A DNA stretch of 64,000 nt from Mycolicibacterium hodleri (GTDB taxonomy: Bacteria; Actinomycetota; Actinomycetes; Mycobacteriales; Mycobacteriaceae). The translations under genes were made by a program, and so were the position numbers. The notes beneath the pieces were generated by a model. The model did not search any database and was not told the origin of the DNA. It saw only the letters and a list, made by a program, of their open reading frames with translations. Shown here piece by piece: positions 54,199 through 64,000 of this stretch. Position 1 is the stretch's first letter. Every line of letters starts with the position of its first letter. Location of the stretch: contig NZ_RCZG01000003.1 in assembly GCF_006439015.1 (NCBI RefSeq), positions 428,819 through 492,818 of the forward strand. Direction: 5' to 3'.

Positions 54199-55494
54199 AT
54201 GACTCAGGCGATGAACCTTCCGTTCGACCAGTGGCTCCCGACCCAACGGTGGTACGCCGGACGTGGTCGCGAACTCACCGGGGTGCGCACCGACGAAGTG
54301 GTCAATCTGCGCGACGGCCTCGACTTGGTGCTGCTGGACGCCGACTACACCGACGGCACGTCCGCCCGATACCAACTCCTGGTGCGTTGGGCTGACGACG
54401 CCGACGGCGTCGCGGTGATCGGCGGCTCGGGCACCCGGATCGCCCATGACGCACTGTACGACCCCTCGGCCGCGCACTACCTGCTGTCGCTCGTCGACCG
54501 GTCGGCGTCGGTGGGACCGCTGCGCTTCACCAAGGAACCCGAGGTCGAGCTGCCACTGCAGGCGACGGGGCGGGTGATCGGTGCCGAGCAGAGCAACACC
54601 AGCGTGGTGTTCGGTGACGCCGCGATGTTCAAGGTGTTCCGCCGCGTCACCGCTGGAATCAACCCCGACATCGAGCTCAATCGCGAACTTGCCCGCGCGG
54701 GCAACCCGCATGTGGCGCGGCTGCTGGGGTCGTTCGAGACGACGCTCGACGGCGAGTCGTACTCGCTGGGAATGGTCACCGAGTTCGCCGCCGATTCGGC
54801 CGAGGGCTGGGACATGGCCACCGCCAGTACGCGCGACCTGGCCGCGGGGGCGGGGGATGACTTCGCGGAGGAGTCCTACCGGCTGGGTGGGGCGGTGGCG
54901 TCCGTGCACCGGACGCTCGCCGACACGCTCGGCACCGCTCACGAGCCGTTTCCGGTCGACACTCTGCTGCGTCGTCTTCGGGAGGTGGCTGCGATGGTGC
55001 CTGCCGTCGAGCAACACCGAGAGCTGATCGAAGAGCGCTACCGCGCGCTGGCCGGGGAAGTCGTCGTCGTGCAGCGCATGCATGGCGACCTCCACCTCGG
55101 TCAGGTTCTGCGCACGCCGGAGCGCTGGCTGTTGATCGACTTCGAGGGCGAGCCGGGGCAACCGCTCGAGGAGCGACGGAAGCCGGACTCTCCGCTGCGG
55201 GACGTGGCGGGCGTTCTGAGGTCCTATGAGTACGCGGCGTACCAACGTCTCGTCGAAGGCGGTACGCCGGGCGATGAGGGGCTGGCTGCGCGCGCCAGGG
55301 AGTGGGTGGACCGCAACTGCGCGGCCTTCTGCGACGGCTACGCCGCCGAGGCGGGCGCCGATCCGCGAGCCGCGGCCGCACCGCTCGCCGCATACGAGAT
55401 GGACAAGGCGGTGTACGAGGCCGGTTACGAGGCGAGGTACCGGCCGGACTGGCTGCCGATTCCGATGGCGTCGATCGCCCGGCTCGTGCGCTAG
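54199..55494 (+). CDS. mak: Maltokinase
   Basis: The product is 431 residues. The N-terminal cap has [18 protein letters not shown], the catalytic loop is MHGDLHLGQ (from residue 294), and the metal site is [12 protein letters not shown]. Mak phosphorylates maltose to maltose 1-phosphate for the GlgE alpha-glucan pathway. In many mycobacteria it is next to, or fused with, treS; here treS is not adjacent. ATG 54199 is used; ATG 54211 is possible. glgX, another alpha-glucan gene, lies about 5 kb away on the other strand. Confidence 0.9.
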   Translation: MTQAMNLPFDQWLPTQRWYAGRGRELTGVRTDEVVNLRDGLDLVLLDADYTDGTSARYQLLVRWADDADGVAVIGGSGTRIAHDALYDPSAAHYLLSLVDRSASVGPLRFTKEPEVELPLQATGRVIGAEQSNTSVVFGDAAMFKVFRRVTAGINPDIELNRELARAGNPHVARLLGSFETTLDGESYSLGMVTEFAADSAEGWDMATASTRDLAAGAGDDFAEESYRLGGAVASVHRTLADTLGTAHEPFPVDTLLRRLREVAAMVPAVEQHRELIEERYRALAGEVVVVQRMHGDLHLGQVLRTPERWLLIDFEGEPGQPLEERRKPDSPLRDVAGVLRSYEYAAYQRLVEGGTPGDEGLAARAREWVDRNCAAFCDGYAAEAGADPRAAAAPLAAYEMDKAVYEAGYEARYRPDWLPIPMASIARLVR

Positions 55495-55577
55495 AGGCGA
55501 TCAGGCGGCGCCGACTCGCAGCAGTCTCACCGTCCGTTCACAGGTTGTCCGAACGTGGCGATGCCTCACTGTTCGTC

Positions 55578-57503
55578 GTGACGCACACCCTGGGAAAGTT
55601 GGCCTTGACCGCCGACTCTCCCACCGGGGAACCCACCCGGCAGCGGGTCTCCATTGTCACCGGCGACCGGCTTCGACTCGCGATACTGCTCATCGCCACG
55701 GCAATCCTCTATCTGTGGAACGTGACGATCAACGGCATGGCCAACCAGTTCTACGCGGCCTCCGTCCAGGCCGGCTCCCGCGACTGGAAGGCACTGCTGT
55801 TCGGATCGCTGGACGCCAACAACTTCATCACCGTCGACAAGCCACCGCTATCGCAGTGGGTCATGGGCCTCTCAGGTCAACTCTTCGGTTTCAGCAGCGC
55901 CAGCATGCTCGTCCCGCAGGCGCTGATGGCCGTCGCCGCCGTCGCGCTGCTGTACGGCGCGGTCGGTCGGATCAGCGGACCGGGTGCGGGTCTGCTCGCC
56001 GGCGCTGCGCTGGCACTGACCCCGGTCGCGGTGCTGATGTTCCGCTTCAACGACCCCGACGCGGCAATGGTGCTGCTGATGACGGCGGCGGCGTACTGCA
56101 CGGTGCGTGCGATCGAGCGGGGTTCGGCCACGTGGCTGGCGGGGGCTGGGGTGGCGCTCGGCCTTGCATTCCTGGCGAAGATGCTCGAGGGCGCGATGGT
56201 GATGCCCGCTCTCGTGGCGGCATACCTCGTCGCGGCGCCGGTGCGATTGCGAGCCCGCATCCTGCACCTGGCGGGCGCGGCGGCGGCATTCGGGCTGTCG
56301 GCTGGTTGGTTCGTGGTGCTCACCCTCGTGTGGCCCGCGTCGTCGCGCCCGTACATCGCAGGGTCGACGAACAACACCTTCATGAATCTGGTGCTCGGCT
56401 ACAACGGCCTAGCCCGGGTGCTTGGCCATAACCGCTCGACCATCGGTCTACCTCCGGGGATGGCCAATCTCGGCGGCTTCGGCAGTCGATCGCAGGGCTG
56501 GAACCGCTTGCTGTCGGGCGAGTTCGGCTTCGAGATCGGGTGGCTGGTACCCGCGGCGCTGCTCGCGACGGTGGTGACGGTCGCGGCCCGCGGCAGGTCT
56601 CCGCGCACCGACCTCGGGCGCGCGGGCGCCGTGCTGTTCGGCGGGTGGTTCCTGGTCGACGGACTGGTCCTGAGCTACATGCACGGCACCATTCACCCGT
56701 ATTACACCTTGTCCATCGCGCCACCCGTCGCGGCGATCTTCGCGATCGGCGTGCAGCAGGCGTGGTCCCGCCGCGGCAGCCTCCGGTGGCGGATCGCCCT
56801 GGTGGGCATCGTGATCGCGGCCGGGGGATGGGGCTGGTGGCTGCTCCGCGGCAGCGCGCTGTCGGCGCCCGCACTGAGATGGCCGATCCTGCTCGCGACC
56901 GCCCTGGCGTCGGTGGCGCTGCTCTGGTCGTGGAGGGTGCGTGGCCGCGTCGCTCCGGTGCTGCTCGCCGCAGCATTGGTGGGAGCGTTGGGCGGGCCGG
57001 CGGCCTACGCCGTGGCGACCGTGGACTCCTCGCACCAGGGCATCGGCCCGTCGGTCGGCCCGCCCGGAACGGGATACGCGGGCGGGAAGACGGTGGGCAA
57101 CCCGCGACTCGACGCGCTACTCGAGGCGACGGACACGCCGTGGTCTGCCGCCATCGATCGGTCGACCTCGGCTGCCGGGCTCGAATTGGCAACGGGGACG
57201 GCGGTAATGGCGATCGGCGGCTTCTCCGGCACCGATCCGACACCGACCCTTCAGCAGTTCCAGGACGACGTCGCCCGGCATCGGATCGCGTACTATCTCG
57301 CGCCCCGCGGATCGTCGCACGGCGCCGTCGGGGAGGACGTGAAGGGCGACGACGCCAGCCCGCGTGCGCACTCCGAGATCTTGCGGTGGGTCCGCGGCCA
57401 CTTCCACTCCACGACTGTTGGCGGGGTGACGGCCTACGAGCTCTTCGCGCCGAAGGCGGAGGGCGCTACCGGACCAGGCGGCGCAACAGCGTCGATGCGG
57501 TGA
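55578..57503 (+). CDS. GT39/ArnT-like membrane glycosyltransferase (YkcB type)
   Basis: The product is 641 residues with about a dozen membrane helices. The first outer loop holds the catalytic-type motif FITVDKPPLSQWVMG, preceded by AGSRDWKALLFGSLDANN. These enzymes use polyprenyl-phosphate sugars to glycosylate lipids or proteins outside the membrane. The soluble end has ASP/Gly-rich segments and a small globular part. GTG 55578 is chosen because the VTHTLGKLA start precedes the first helix normally. The last 38 bp overlap the convergent permease gene. Confidence 0.85.
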   Translation: MTHTLGKLALTADSPTGEPTRQRVSIVTGDRLRLAILLIATAILYLWNVTINGMANQFYAASVQAGSRDWKALLFGSLDANNFITVDKPPLSQWVMGLSGQLFGFSSASMLVPQALMAVAAVALLYGAVGRISGPGAGLLAGAALALTPVAVLMFRFNDPDAAMVLLMTAAAYCTVRAIERGSATWLAGAGVALGLAFLAKMLEGAMVMPALVAAYLVAAPVRLRARILHLAGAAAAFGLSAGWFVVLTLVWPASSRPYIAGSTNNTFMNLVLGYNGLARVLGHNRSTIGLPPGMANLGGFGSRSQGWNRLLSGEFGFEIGWLVPAALLATVVTVAARGRSPRTDLGRAGAVLFGGWFLVDGLVLSYMHGTIHPYYTLSIAPPVAAIFAIGVQQAWSRRGSLRWRIALVGIVIAAGGWGWWLLRGSALSAPALRWPILLATALASVALLWSWRVRGRVAPVLLAAALVGALGGPAAYAVATVDSSHQGIGPSVGPPGTGYAGGKTVGNPRLDALLEATDTPWSAAIDRSTSAAGLELATGTAVMAIGGFSGTDPTPTLQQFQDDVARHRIAYYLAPRGSSHGAVGEDVKGDDASPRAHSEILRWVRGHFHSTTVGGVTAYELFAPKAEGATGPGGATASMR

Positions 57504-58284
57504 AGACGCCGAGTGCCGCGGCCGCCAGCAGGACGGCGACGTCGAGCCAGGAATTGCCCGGCGTGCCCAGCAGCAGCGCCCGCAGCGCGTTGACCTCGTA
57601 GCTGAGCGGGTTCACCGCCGACAGCCAGCGCAGCCACTGCGGCATGACGTCGACGGGATAGAGGGCGTTGGACGCGAAGAACAGGGGCATGGTGATGGCC
57701 TGCCCGATACCCATCAGCCGATCGCGGTTGCGCACCAGTCCGGCCAGCGTCATGGACAGGCACGCGAAGAACGCCGAGCCGAGCACCACGACGGCCATCG
57801 CCGCGAGGATGCGCAGCGGGTTGGCGGTGAGATGGATGCCCATCAGGTAGGCGATCAACATGACGCCGACCACCTGGGCTACCGACCGCACGCCCGCCGC
57901 GAACGCCTTCCCGGTGATCAGGGCCGAGGCAGGCGTCGGGGTGACCATCAGCTTGGCGAGGATGCCCGCATCCCGATCCCACACGATCTGGATGCCGTAG
58001 AAGATGGAGATGAACAGCGCGGACTGGGCGATGATGCCGGGAGCCAGGAATGCGAGGTAGGGCACGTCGCCGGTATTTATGACGTGCAAGCGCGAGAACG
58101 TCTGGCCGAAGATCAGCAGCCACAGTGCGGGCTGGACCATGCGGGTCACCAGTTCACTGCGGTCGTGGGACAACTTCTGCAATTCAACGAGCGCGAAGGC
58201 GCCCATGCGGCGCAGGAGTCCGCCCACGCGCCGTATACCGCGCGGCGCTCGGATCAGTTCGACGGTGACTGCATCAACTGACAC
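57466..58284 (-). CDS. ABC-2 type permease of a drug-export type transporter
   Basis: The product is 272 residues with six membrane helices. RMVQPALWLLIFGQTFSRL and the late PLFFASNALYPVDVMPQWL are typical of the DrrB-like daunorubicin exporter permeases. Start is GTG 58284, overlapping the ATPase stop by 11 bp. Its 3' end overlaps the convergent glycosyltransferase gene by 38 bp. The operon reads MarR regulator, ATPase, permease. Confidence 0.9.
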   Translation of the reverse strand: MSVDAVTVELIRAPRGIRRVGGLLRRMGAFALVELQKLSHDRSELVTRMVQPALWLLIFGQTFSRLHVINTGDVPYLAFLAPGIIAQSALFISIFYGIQIVWDRDAGILAKLMVTPTPASALITGKAFAAGVRSVAQVVGVMLIAYLMGIHLTANPLRILAAMAVVVLGSAFFACLSMTLAGLVRNRDRLMGIGQAITMPLFFASNALYPVDVMPQWLRWLSAVNPLSYEVNALRALLLGTPGNSWLDVAVLLAAAALGVFTASTLLRRLVR

Positions 58285-59122
58285 GGCGGGCCGCCCTTCT
58301 GCTGGAGCGGATTTCGTTCAGACCGCGCCTGGCTGCATCCTCGGTCAGGTCAGATCCGGCGTAGTGACGGAAGACGTCCTCCAGGGTTGCCGCGGGGGAG
58401 GTCTCCGCGCTGAGGCCCGCCTTCAAGTCGGTCGGCGATCCCACGGCCTGCAGCACGCCGTGGTGCATCAGGGCGACGCGGTCGCACAGCGCGTCGGCCT
58501 CCTCCATGTAGTGCGTCGTCAGAAGGACTGTCATGCCGTATTCCTCCTGCATGTCGGCCACCTGCGACCACACGCCATCGCGGGCAATGGGATCCAGTCC
58601 GACGGTGGGCTCGTCGAGGATCAGCAACGACGGCCGGTTCACCAGCGCTTGCGCGAGTTCGAGGCGGCGCACCATGCCGCCGGAGTACGTGCCCGCGAGG
58701 TTCTCGGCGACGTCGATGAGCTGCATCGCGGAGAGTGCCTCGTCGACGCGCCCGCGACGTTCTCTGCGCGGGACGTCGTACAGCCGCGCGAACAGGTCGA
58801 CGTTCTGCCTGCCCGTCAGGGCCGATTCGATCGAAAGTTGTTGCGGCACATAGCCCAGGTTGTGCCGGATGTCCATGGTGTCTCGTCGGGCATCGAGCTC
58901 GAAGATCGACACGTCGCCCTGCTGCACGGGGGTGAGCGTGGTGAGCACTCGGACCACGGTGGTCTTGCCTGCGCCGTTGGGGCCGAGGAGCCCCATGGTC
59001 TCGCCGGCGCGGACCTCGAGGTTCAGGTCATCGACGGCGGTGAAGTCGCCGTAGCGGTGGGTCAGGTGCCGGCAGGCGATTGCCGGGGGCGCCGCGGGTG
59101 CTCGTCCGGATGTTGGCGTCAC
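58274..59122 (-). CDS. ABC transporter ATP-binding protein (DrrA type)
   Basis: The product is 282 residues. Walker A is GPNGAGKTT, the signature YSGGMVRRLELAQAL, Walker B LLILDEPTVGLDP and the switch LLTTHYMEEADAL. The TLEDVFRHYAG end is characteristic of DrrA-like exporters. GTG 59122 overlaps the MarR stop as GTGA; the frame is open further upstream but reads through the regulator gene. It powers the ABC-2 permease for export of a drug-like or lipid compound. Confidence 0.9.
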   Translation of the reverse strand: MTPTSGRAPAAPPAIACRHLTHRYGDFTAVDDLNLEVRAGETMGLLGPNGAGKTTVVRVLTTLTPVQQGDVSIFELDARRDTMDIRHNLGYVPQQLSIESALTGRQNVDLFARLYDVPRRERRGRVDEALSAMQLIDVAENLAGTYSGGMVRRLELAQALVNRPSLLILDEPTVGLDPIARDGVWSQVADMQEEYGMTVLLTTHYMEEADALCDRVALMHHGVLQAVGSPTDLKAGLSAETSPAATLEDVFRHYAGSDLTEDAARRGLNEIRSSRRAARRVS

Positions 59123-59571
59123 GCTTGCTCCTCGCGTAGTAGACGGGTCACGTCGGAGAGCACGACCAAGCCATCGCTCAGGCGCTCGCGCTGATGCGAG
59201 TCGAGCCGTGACAGCGCGGCGCCGAGAGCGGCTCGACGGACGGCGCGGGATTCGTCGGCGATGCGTTGCGCGGATTCGGTGAGTCGCAGTCGGCCGACGC
59301 GTCTGTCGTCGGGGTCCACGGTGCGCACCAGGAGACCCTCGCCGGAGAGTCGTGACACCAGGGTGGAGGCGGTGTTGGGCGCGAGACCGAGTTCGGCGGC
59401 GGCGTGCCGAACGGAGATGTCGGGCTGGCGGCCGACCAGTCGTAGCAACTCGGCTTGTGACTCGGGTAGCCCGGCGCCGATCCTCGGGCCGCTGCCGGAT
59501 CGGCGCACCTGGCGCCGGAAGCGTCCGGCCGTGGCCAGGAGCTCGGCGGCAAGATCGGTTTGGGTGTCCAC
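59119..59571 (-). CDS. MarR family transcriptional regulator
   Basis: The product is 150 residues with a winged HTH: LRLVGRQPDISVRHAAAELG, the recognition helix PNTASTLVSRLSG and the wing PDDRRVGRLRLT. It is first in the exporter operon and overlaps the ATPase gene, so it should regulate that operon and itself. Start is GTG 59571. Confidence 0.88.
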   Translation of the reverse strand: MDTQTDLAAELLATAGRFRRQVRRSGSGPRIGAGLPESQAELLRLVGRQPDISVRHAAAELGLAPNTASTLVSRLSGEGLLVRTVDPDDRRVGRLRLTESAQRIADESRAVRRAALGAALSRLDSHQRERLSDGLVVLSDVTRLLREEQA

Positions 59572-59671
59572 CGGGCCACAATACCTCTGTCGCAGAGCTA
59601 ACTACCACCGGGCGGGAGCGTCGGGAGACCGCACCGTCGGAAAGCCACGGGGGATCGGGCACCATGGGGGA

Positions 59672-60022
59672 ATGGCCAGCAGCGAATTCGACGACAACCC
59701 ACTGAATCCGTCGGAGTCCCTGGACTCCGACGAGGTCCGAAACGACGACGGTGACGAGGTAGCCGATCCGCCCGATGAGTGGATCGACGCCAACGACAAC
59801 GAGACCCTCGACGAGCGGCTCGCCGAGGAAGTCCCCGACGTCTCGCCCGAGGACAGCGACCGCGTGTCGCGCGAGGCCCACGACTCCGACGGGGGCGGTG
59901 GCCTCGATCTGGTCGCCGGCGACGAACTCGACCGGCTCGACACCGAACGGCACGGCACCGAGCACGGCCAGATCGACGGCACGCCGGAGGACGGCAAGTC
60001 GTTCTTCAACGTCGTCGAGTGA
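59672..60022 (+). CDS. Acidic DUF5709-like protein
   Basis: The product is 116 residues, very acidic, with repeated Asp/Glu/Asn clusters (LDSDEVRNDDGDE, LDERLAEEVPDVSPEDSD) and a C-terminal FFNVVE. DUF5709 proteins of actinobacteria have this composition and no known function; disorder is likely. ATG 59672 is chosen as the first start giving an entirely acidic protein. It sits in 100 bp of space after the divergent MarR gene. Its stop lies inside a 16-bp tandem repeat. Confidence 0.75.
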   Translation: MASSEFDDNPLNPSESLDSDEVRNDDGDEVADPPDEWIDANDNETLDERLAEEVPDVSPEDSDRVSREAHDSDGGGGLDLVAGDELDRLDTERHGTEHGQIDGTPEDGKSFFNVVE

Positions 60023-60070
60023 GGTTGTCGTGGAGTGAGGTAGTCGTCGAGTGAGGTTGTCGCCGAGTAG
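60011..60070. repeat. Tandem 16-bp repeats after the DUF5709 gene
   Basis: Three and a half copies of GTCGTCGAGTGAGGTT run from 60011 to about 60070; the second copy has two changes. The first copy includes the stop codon of the DUF5709 gene, and the array fills the space to the end of the convergent glgX gene. Confidence 0.8.
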
Positions 60071-60076
60071 CGGAGG

Positions 60077-62284
<2,208 letters not shown>

Positions 62285-62485
62285 GATGCACCCTTCTGGT
62301 GTGGAGCTCGTGAATGGAACAAGCTGACGATACGGCGCGGATGGGTGCGGGAGCAGTGCGGGCGAGATGCGCGCGTTGACGGTATGTCGGTTTGACTACC
62401 GGCGCTGAACTGCCCAATTACCGCCTAACGCAAACCGCCACCGCCGACGATGTGCTTACGATCACCGGCAAGACTGGGTAACGGG

Positions 62486-63133
62486 TCACGCTATTTCGAC
62501 ACCGGCGGCGCTCAAGGACTCGACGGCCTCAGCGGTCGTCGTCGCTGAGACCCCCGTGGTCAGATCGAGCAAGACACGTGTGGTGAAGCCGGCGGCGACG
62601 GCATCGGCGGCGGTGGCCTTCACGCAGTAGTCGGTGGCGATCCCGGCTACGTCCACCGCGTTCACCTCCCGAGCTCGCAGCCAGTCGGCAAGCGTCACTC
62701 CGGACTCGTCGGCGCCCTCGAATCCGCTGTAGGCGGCCGAGTACTCACCCTTCGTGAAGACGGCCTCGACGGCCACCGGGTCGAACGCGGGGTGGAAGTC
62801 CACGCCTTCGGTGCCGACCACGCAATGCCGCGGCCAGGAGTCGCGGTAGTCCGGCTCGTCGGAGAAGTGCGAGCCCGGATCGATGTGGAAGTCCATCGTC
62901 GCGACGACGTGATCGTAGGTGTGATCGGCGAGCAGTTCGGTGAGGCCCCGCGCGACGGCGGCGCCGCCCTCGACCGCCAGCGAGCCGCCCTCGCAGAAGT
63001 CCCGCTGTACGTCGACGACGATCAGCGCGCGCGTGCCCGGTGTGATGGGGCTCTTCTCTTCGTTCATCACCCGCTCGATGGGGCTCTTCTCTTCGTTCAT
63101 CACCCGCTCGATGGGGCTCTTCTCTTCGTTCAT
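62486..63133 (-). CDS. pncA: Nicotinamidase / pyrazinamidase with repeated N-terminus
   Basis: The product is 215 residues from ATG 63133. The PncA core has Asp41 (IVVDVQRDF), the metal ligands in DFHIDPGSHF and the later His of WPRHC, Lys in FTKGEY and the nucleophile Cys in IATDYCVKATA. It hydrolyses nicotinamide to nicotinate in NAD recycling and activates pyrazinamide. The usual protein begins close to RALIVVDVQ; here it is preceded by three copies of MNEEKSPIERV (third partial). Each copy offers an ATG, so the start could also be at 63100 or 63067. A GTG lies one codon before 63133. Confidence 0.9.
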   Translation of the reverse strand: MNEEKSPIERVMNEEKSPIERVMNEEKSPITPGTRALIVVDVQRDFCEGGSLAVEGGAAVARGLTELLADHTYDHVVATMDFHIDPGSHFSDEPDYRDSWPRHCVVGTEGVDFHPAFDPVAVEAVFTKGEYSAAYSGFEGADESGVTLADWLRAREVNAVDVAGIATDYCVKATAADAVAAGFTTRVLLDLTTGVSATTTAEAVESLSAAGVEIA

Positions 63134-63141
63134 CACCCGCT
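63044..63141. repeat. Three tandem 33-bp repeats over the nicotinamidase start
   Basis: Units begin at 63044, 63077 and 63110, each starting GATGGGGCTCTTCTCTTCG and containing TTCATCACCCGCT. On the coding strand each provides GGGTGATGAACGAAGAG with an in-frame ATG. The 33-bp length keeps the frame and adds 11 residues per copy. Confidence 0.92.
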
Positions 63142-63183
63142 AGTATCGCCGATCCGGCACCACGTGGGCCGAACACTTGCCCC

Positions 63184-63630
63184 TCACTGCACGGAGATGG
63201 AGGCGATCGTCCGGTTCAAGTCGTGCAGTGTCACGTCGACCTTCCCCGGAGCGCTGACGGTGAACTGGAACGACTGACCGGACCTTGGCTTGATGTCGAA
63301 GGTGTGCTCGGGGGTGGAGATGACGTGCAACTGGTCGGCGGCATCACTGTCGACCCGCACCACGATGGGATCGCCCACGGTGGCTTGGAGTTGCTCGTTG
63401 GTGGGGGTGACCTCGCCGCCCTTGATGGTGACGTCGACGACCAACCGCTCCGGAGGAGCCTGCTGATCGGACATCTGCGGGACTCCGGTCGAACTGGCGT
63501 TAGCCCGCGAACTGTCTGCCTGGTCATCCGATTCGTTGGACCCGCCGCAGCCGGCCAACAACAGCGCGGTCGCGATCAGGGCGGTGCCGGTCAACGCGGC
63601 GAGGGACTTCGAAGTCGTCTGCGTGATCAC
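63184..63630 (-). CDS. Cupredoxin-like exported lipoprotein
   Basis: The product is 148 residues. The signal peptide has the core ALTGTALIATALLLAGC, with lipobox LAGC. A Ser/Asp-rich linker follows, then a beta domain with VDVTIKGGEVTPTNEQLQ, TVGDPIVVRVDSDAADQLHV and FTVSAPGKVDVTLHD. This is the arrangement of cupredoxin-like domains, but copper ligands are not clearly complete (a His in QLHV and one in TPEH are seen). Start is GTG 63630. It is divergent from the transposase gene. Confidence 0.72.
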   Translation of the reverse strand: MITQTTSKSLAALTGTALIATALLLAGCGGSNESDDQADSSRANASSTGVPQMSDQQAPPERLVVDVTIKGGEVTPTNEQLQATVGDPIVVRVDSDAADQLHVISTPEHTFDIKPRSGQSFQFTVSAPGKVDVTLHDLNRTIASISVQ

Positions 63631-63771
63631 GGTGAACCATCTTCGTCGGCGGATGCTGGGTCCTCGCTGTGAGCCCCCGGCGATTCGGGGAGTCTTTTCG
63701 GCGGTGAGTGGCTGTTGCGTAATGGTGTGTCGGAGTGATCGGCGGGTCTGTTGCTCGTGGACAATTGGTTG

Positions 63772-64000
63772 ATGGCGAGGGGCTATCGACCGGTGGTACG
63801 CGATCAGGAGTTTCTGCTGGCGCCGAACATGGCGGACTGGCTGGCTGGTGATCACTTGGTGTGGTTCGTGCTCGATGTGGTCGAGCAGCTCGATACCTCG
63901 GCGTTGCACGCGTGTCGTCGTACCGGTGGTGTCGGGAGGGCTGGGTATGACCCGGACATGTTGTTGGCGTTGATGATCTACGCCTACGCGACGGGTCAGC
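63772..64000 (+). mobile_element. IS1182-like transposase, N-terminal part (cut by window end)
   Basis: ATG 63772 opens a frame that runs to the window edge. The 76 visible residues read ARGYRPVVRDQEFLLAPNM, then ADWLAGDHLVWFVLDVVEQL and DPDMLLALMIYAYATG. This is the conserved N-terminal domain of IS1182-type DDE transposases. The left end of the element should be between about 63640 and 63771, but no terminal inverted repeat can be paired without the right end. Confidence 0.8.

Noticed and set aside
54103..55245. 380-residue minus-strand frame over maltokinase
   Set aside because: Shadow of the mak gene, whose catalytic motifs are on the plus strand.
59123..59965. Upstream extension of the DrrA-like ATPase
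   Set aside because: It reads through the MarR gene in another frame; the GTGA overlap at 59122 is a better start.

Overview
The window is high-GC actinobacterial DNA, most likely from a fast-growing Mycobacterium (Mycolicibacterium). It contains an mce operon, an antigen 85-type mycolyltransferase, a hemophore-like protein, an MTB-type carboxylic acid reductase, a DUF222/13E12 HNH gene and F420-type PPOX proteins. Local gene order also matches, from memory, the M. tuberculosis Rv0171-Rv0187 block (mce1 genes, pirin Rv0181c, sigG Rv0182c, lipase Rv0183, then Rv0184, Rv0185 and Rv0187). No database search was run; these homologies come from motifs and recall.

Layout. 1-8064: 3' part of the mce1 operon (mceC end, mceD, mceE/lprK, mceF and four mce-associated membrane proteins), a lipid/fatty-acid import system. 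8124-14790: small enzymes, two SRPBCC/pirin-type proteins, a MarR regulator and a DUF559 gene bracketed by two copies of an imperfect palindrome. 14793-21404: sigG divergent from a monoacylglycerol lipase, followed by a long co-directional set of hydrolases, an oxidoreductase, a DUF2786 protein, a metallohydrolase and an O-methyltransferase. 21432-25533: a tightly overlapping MoxR/DUF58/DUF4129 membrane-stress operon. It converges on a gene (25526-27052) that fuses an ECF sigma factor to a zinc-type anti-sigma motif, a membrane segment and a Thr/Pro-rich tail. 27187-31441: secreted and lipid-related genes (thioesterase, rhomboid, hemophore-like, Ag85-like, SRPBCC). 31448-34730: minus-strand cluster of SDR, hydrolase, MDR reductase and nitroreductase, divergent from a 907-aa LuxR-type (LAL) regulator across three 36-bp repeats. 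37864-46939: LacI regulator, P450 remnant, transporter, SAM methyltransferase, carboxylic acid reductase, DapB-like dehydrogenase, PPOX protein and a proline-rich membrane protein. 47152-50946: complete ABC importer (binding lipoprotein, two permeases, ATPase) with every junction overlapping by 4 bp. 51074-54116: HNH/DUF222 gene, pyrE, HugZ-like protein. 54199-62284: maltokinase, GT39 glycosyltransferase, MarR/ABC exporter operon, acidic DUF5709 protein and glgX. 62486-64000: nicotinamidase with a repeated N-terminus, a cupredoxin-like lipoprotein and the start of an IS1182-like transposase cut by the window edge.

The main non-routine signals are: the single-chain sigma/anti-sigma fusion; the palindrome-bracketed DUF559 cassette; tandem repeats at or near gene starts (10315, 34784, 63044) with a partly shared design; an alpha/beta-hydrolase lipoprotein that seems to have lost its serine nucleophile; and an ABC permease that appears to start at CTG.

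No tRNA, rRNA, CRISPR array, riboswitch or replication origin was recognised. No gene-free stretch exceeds 300 bases; the longest are 38854-39132 (contains a P450 remnant), 29717-29943, 46940-47151 and 62285-62485. Nothing beyond ordinary spacer was seen in the last three.
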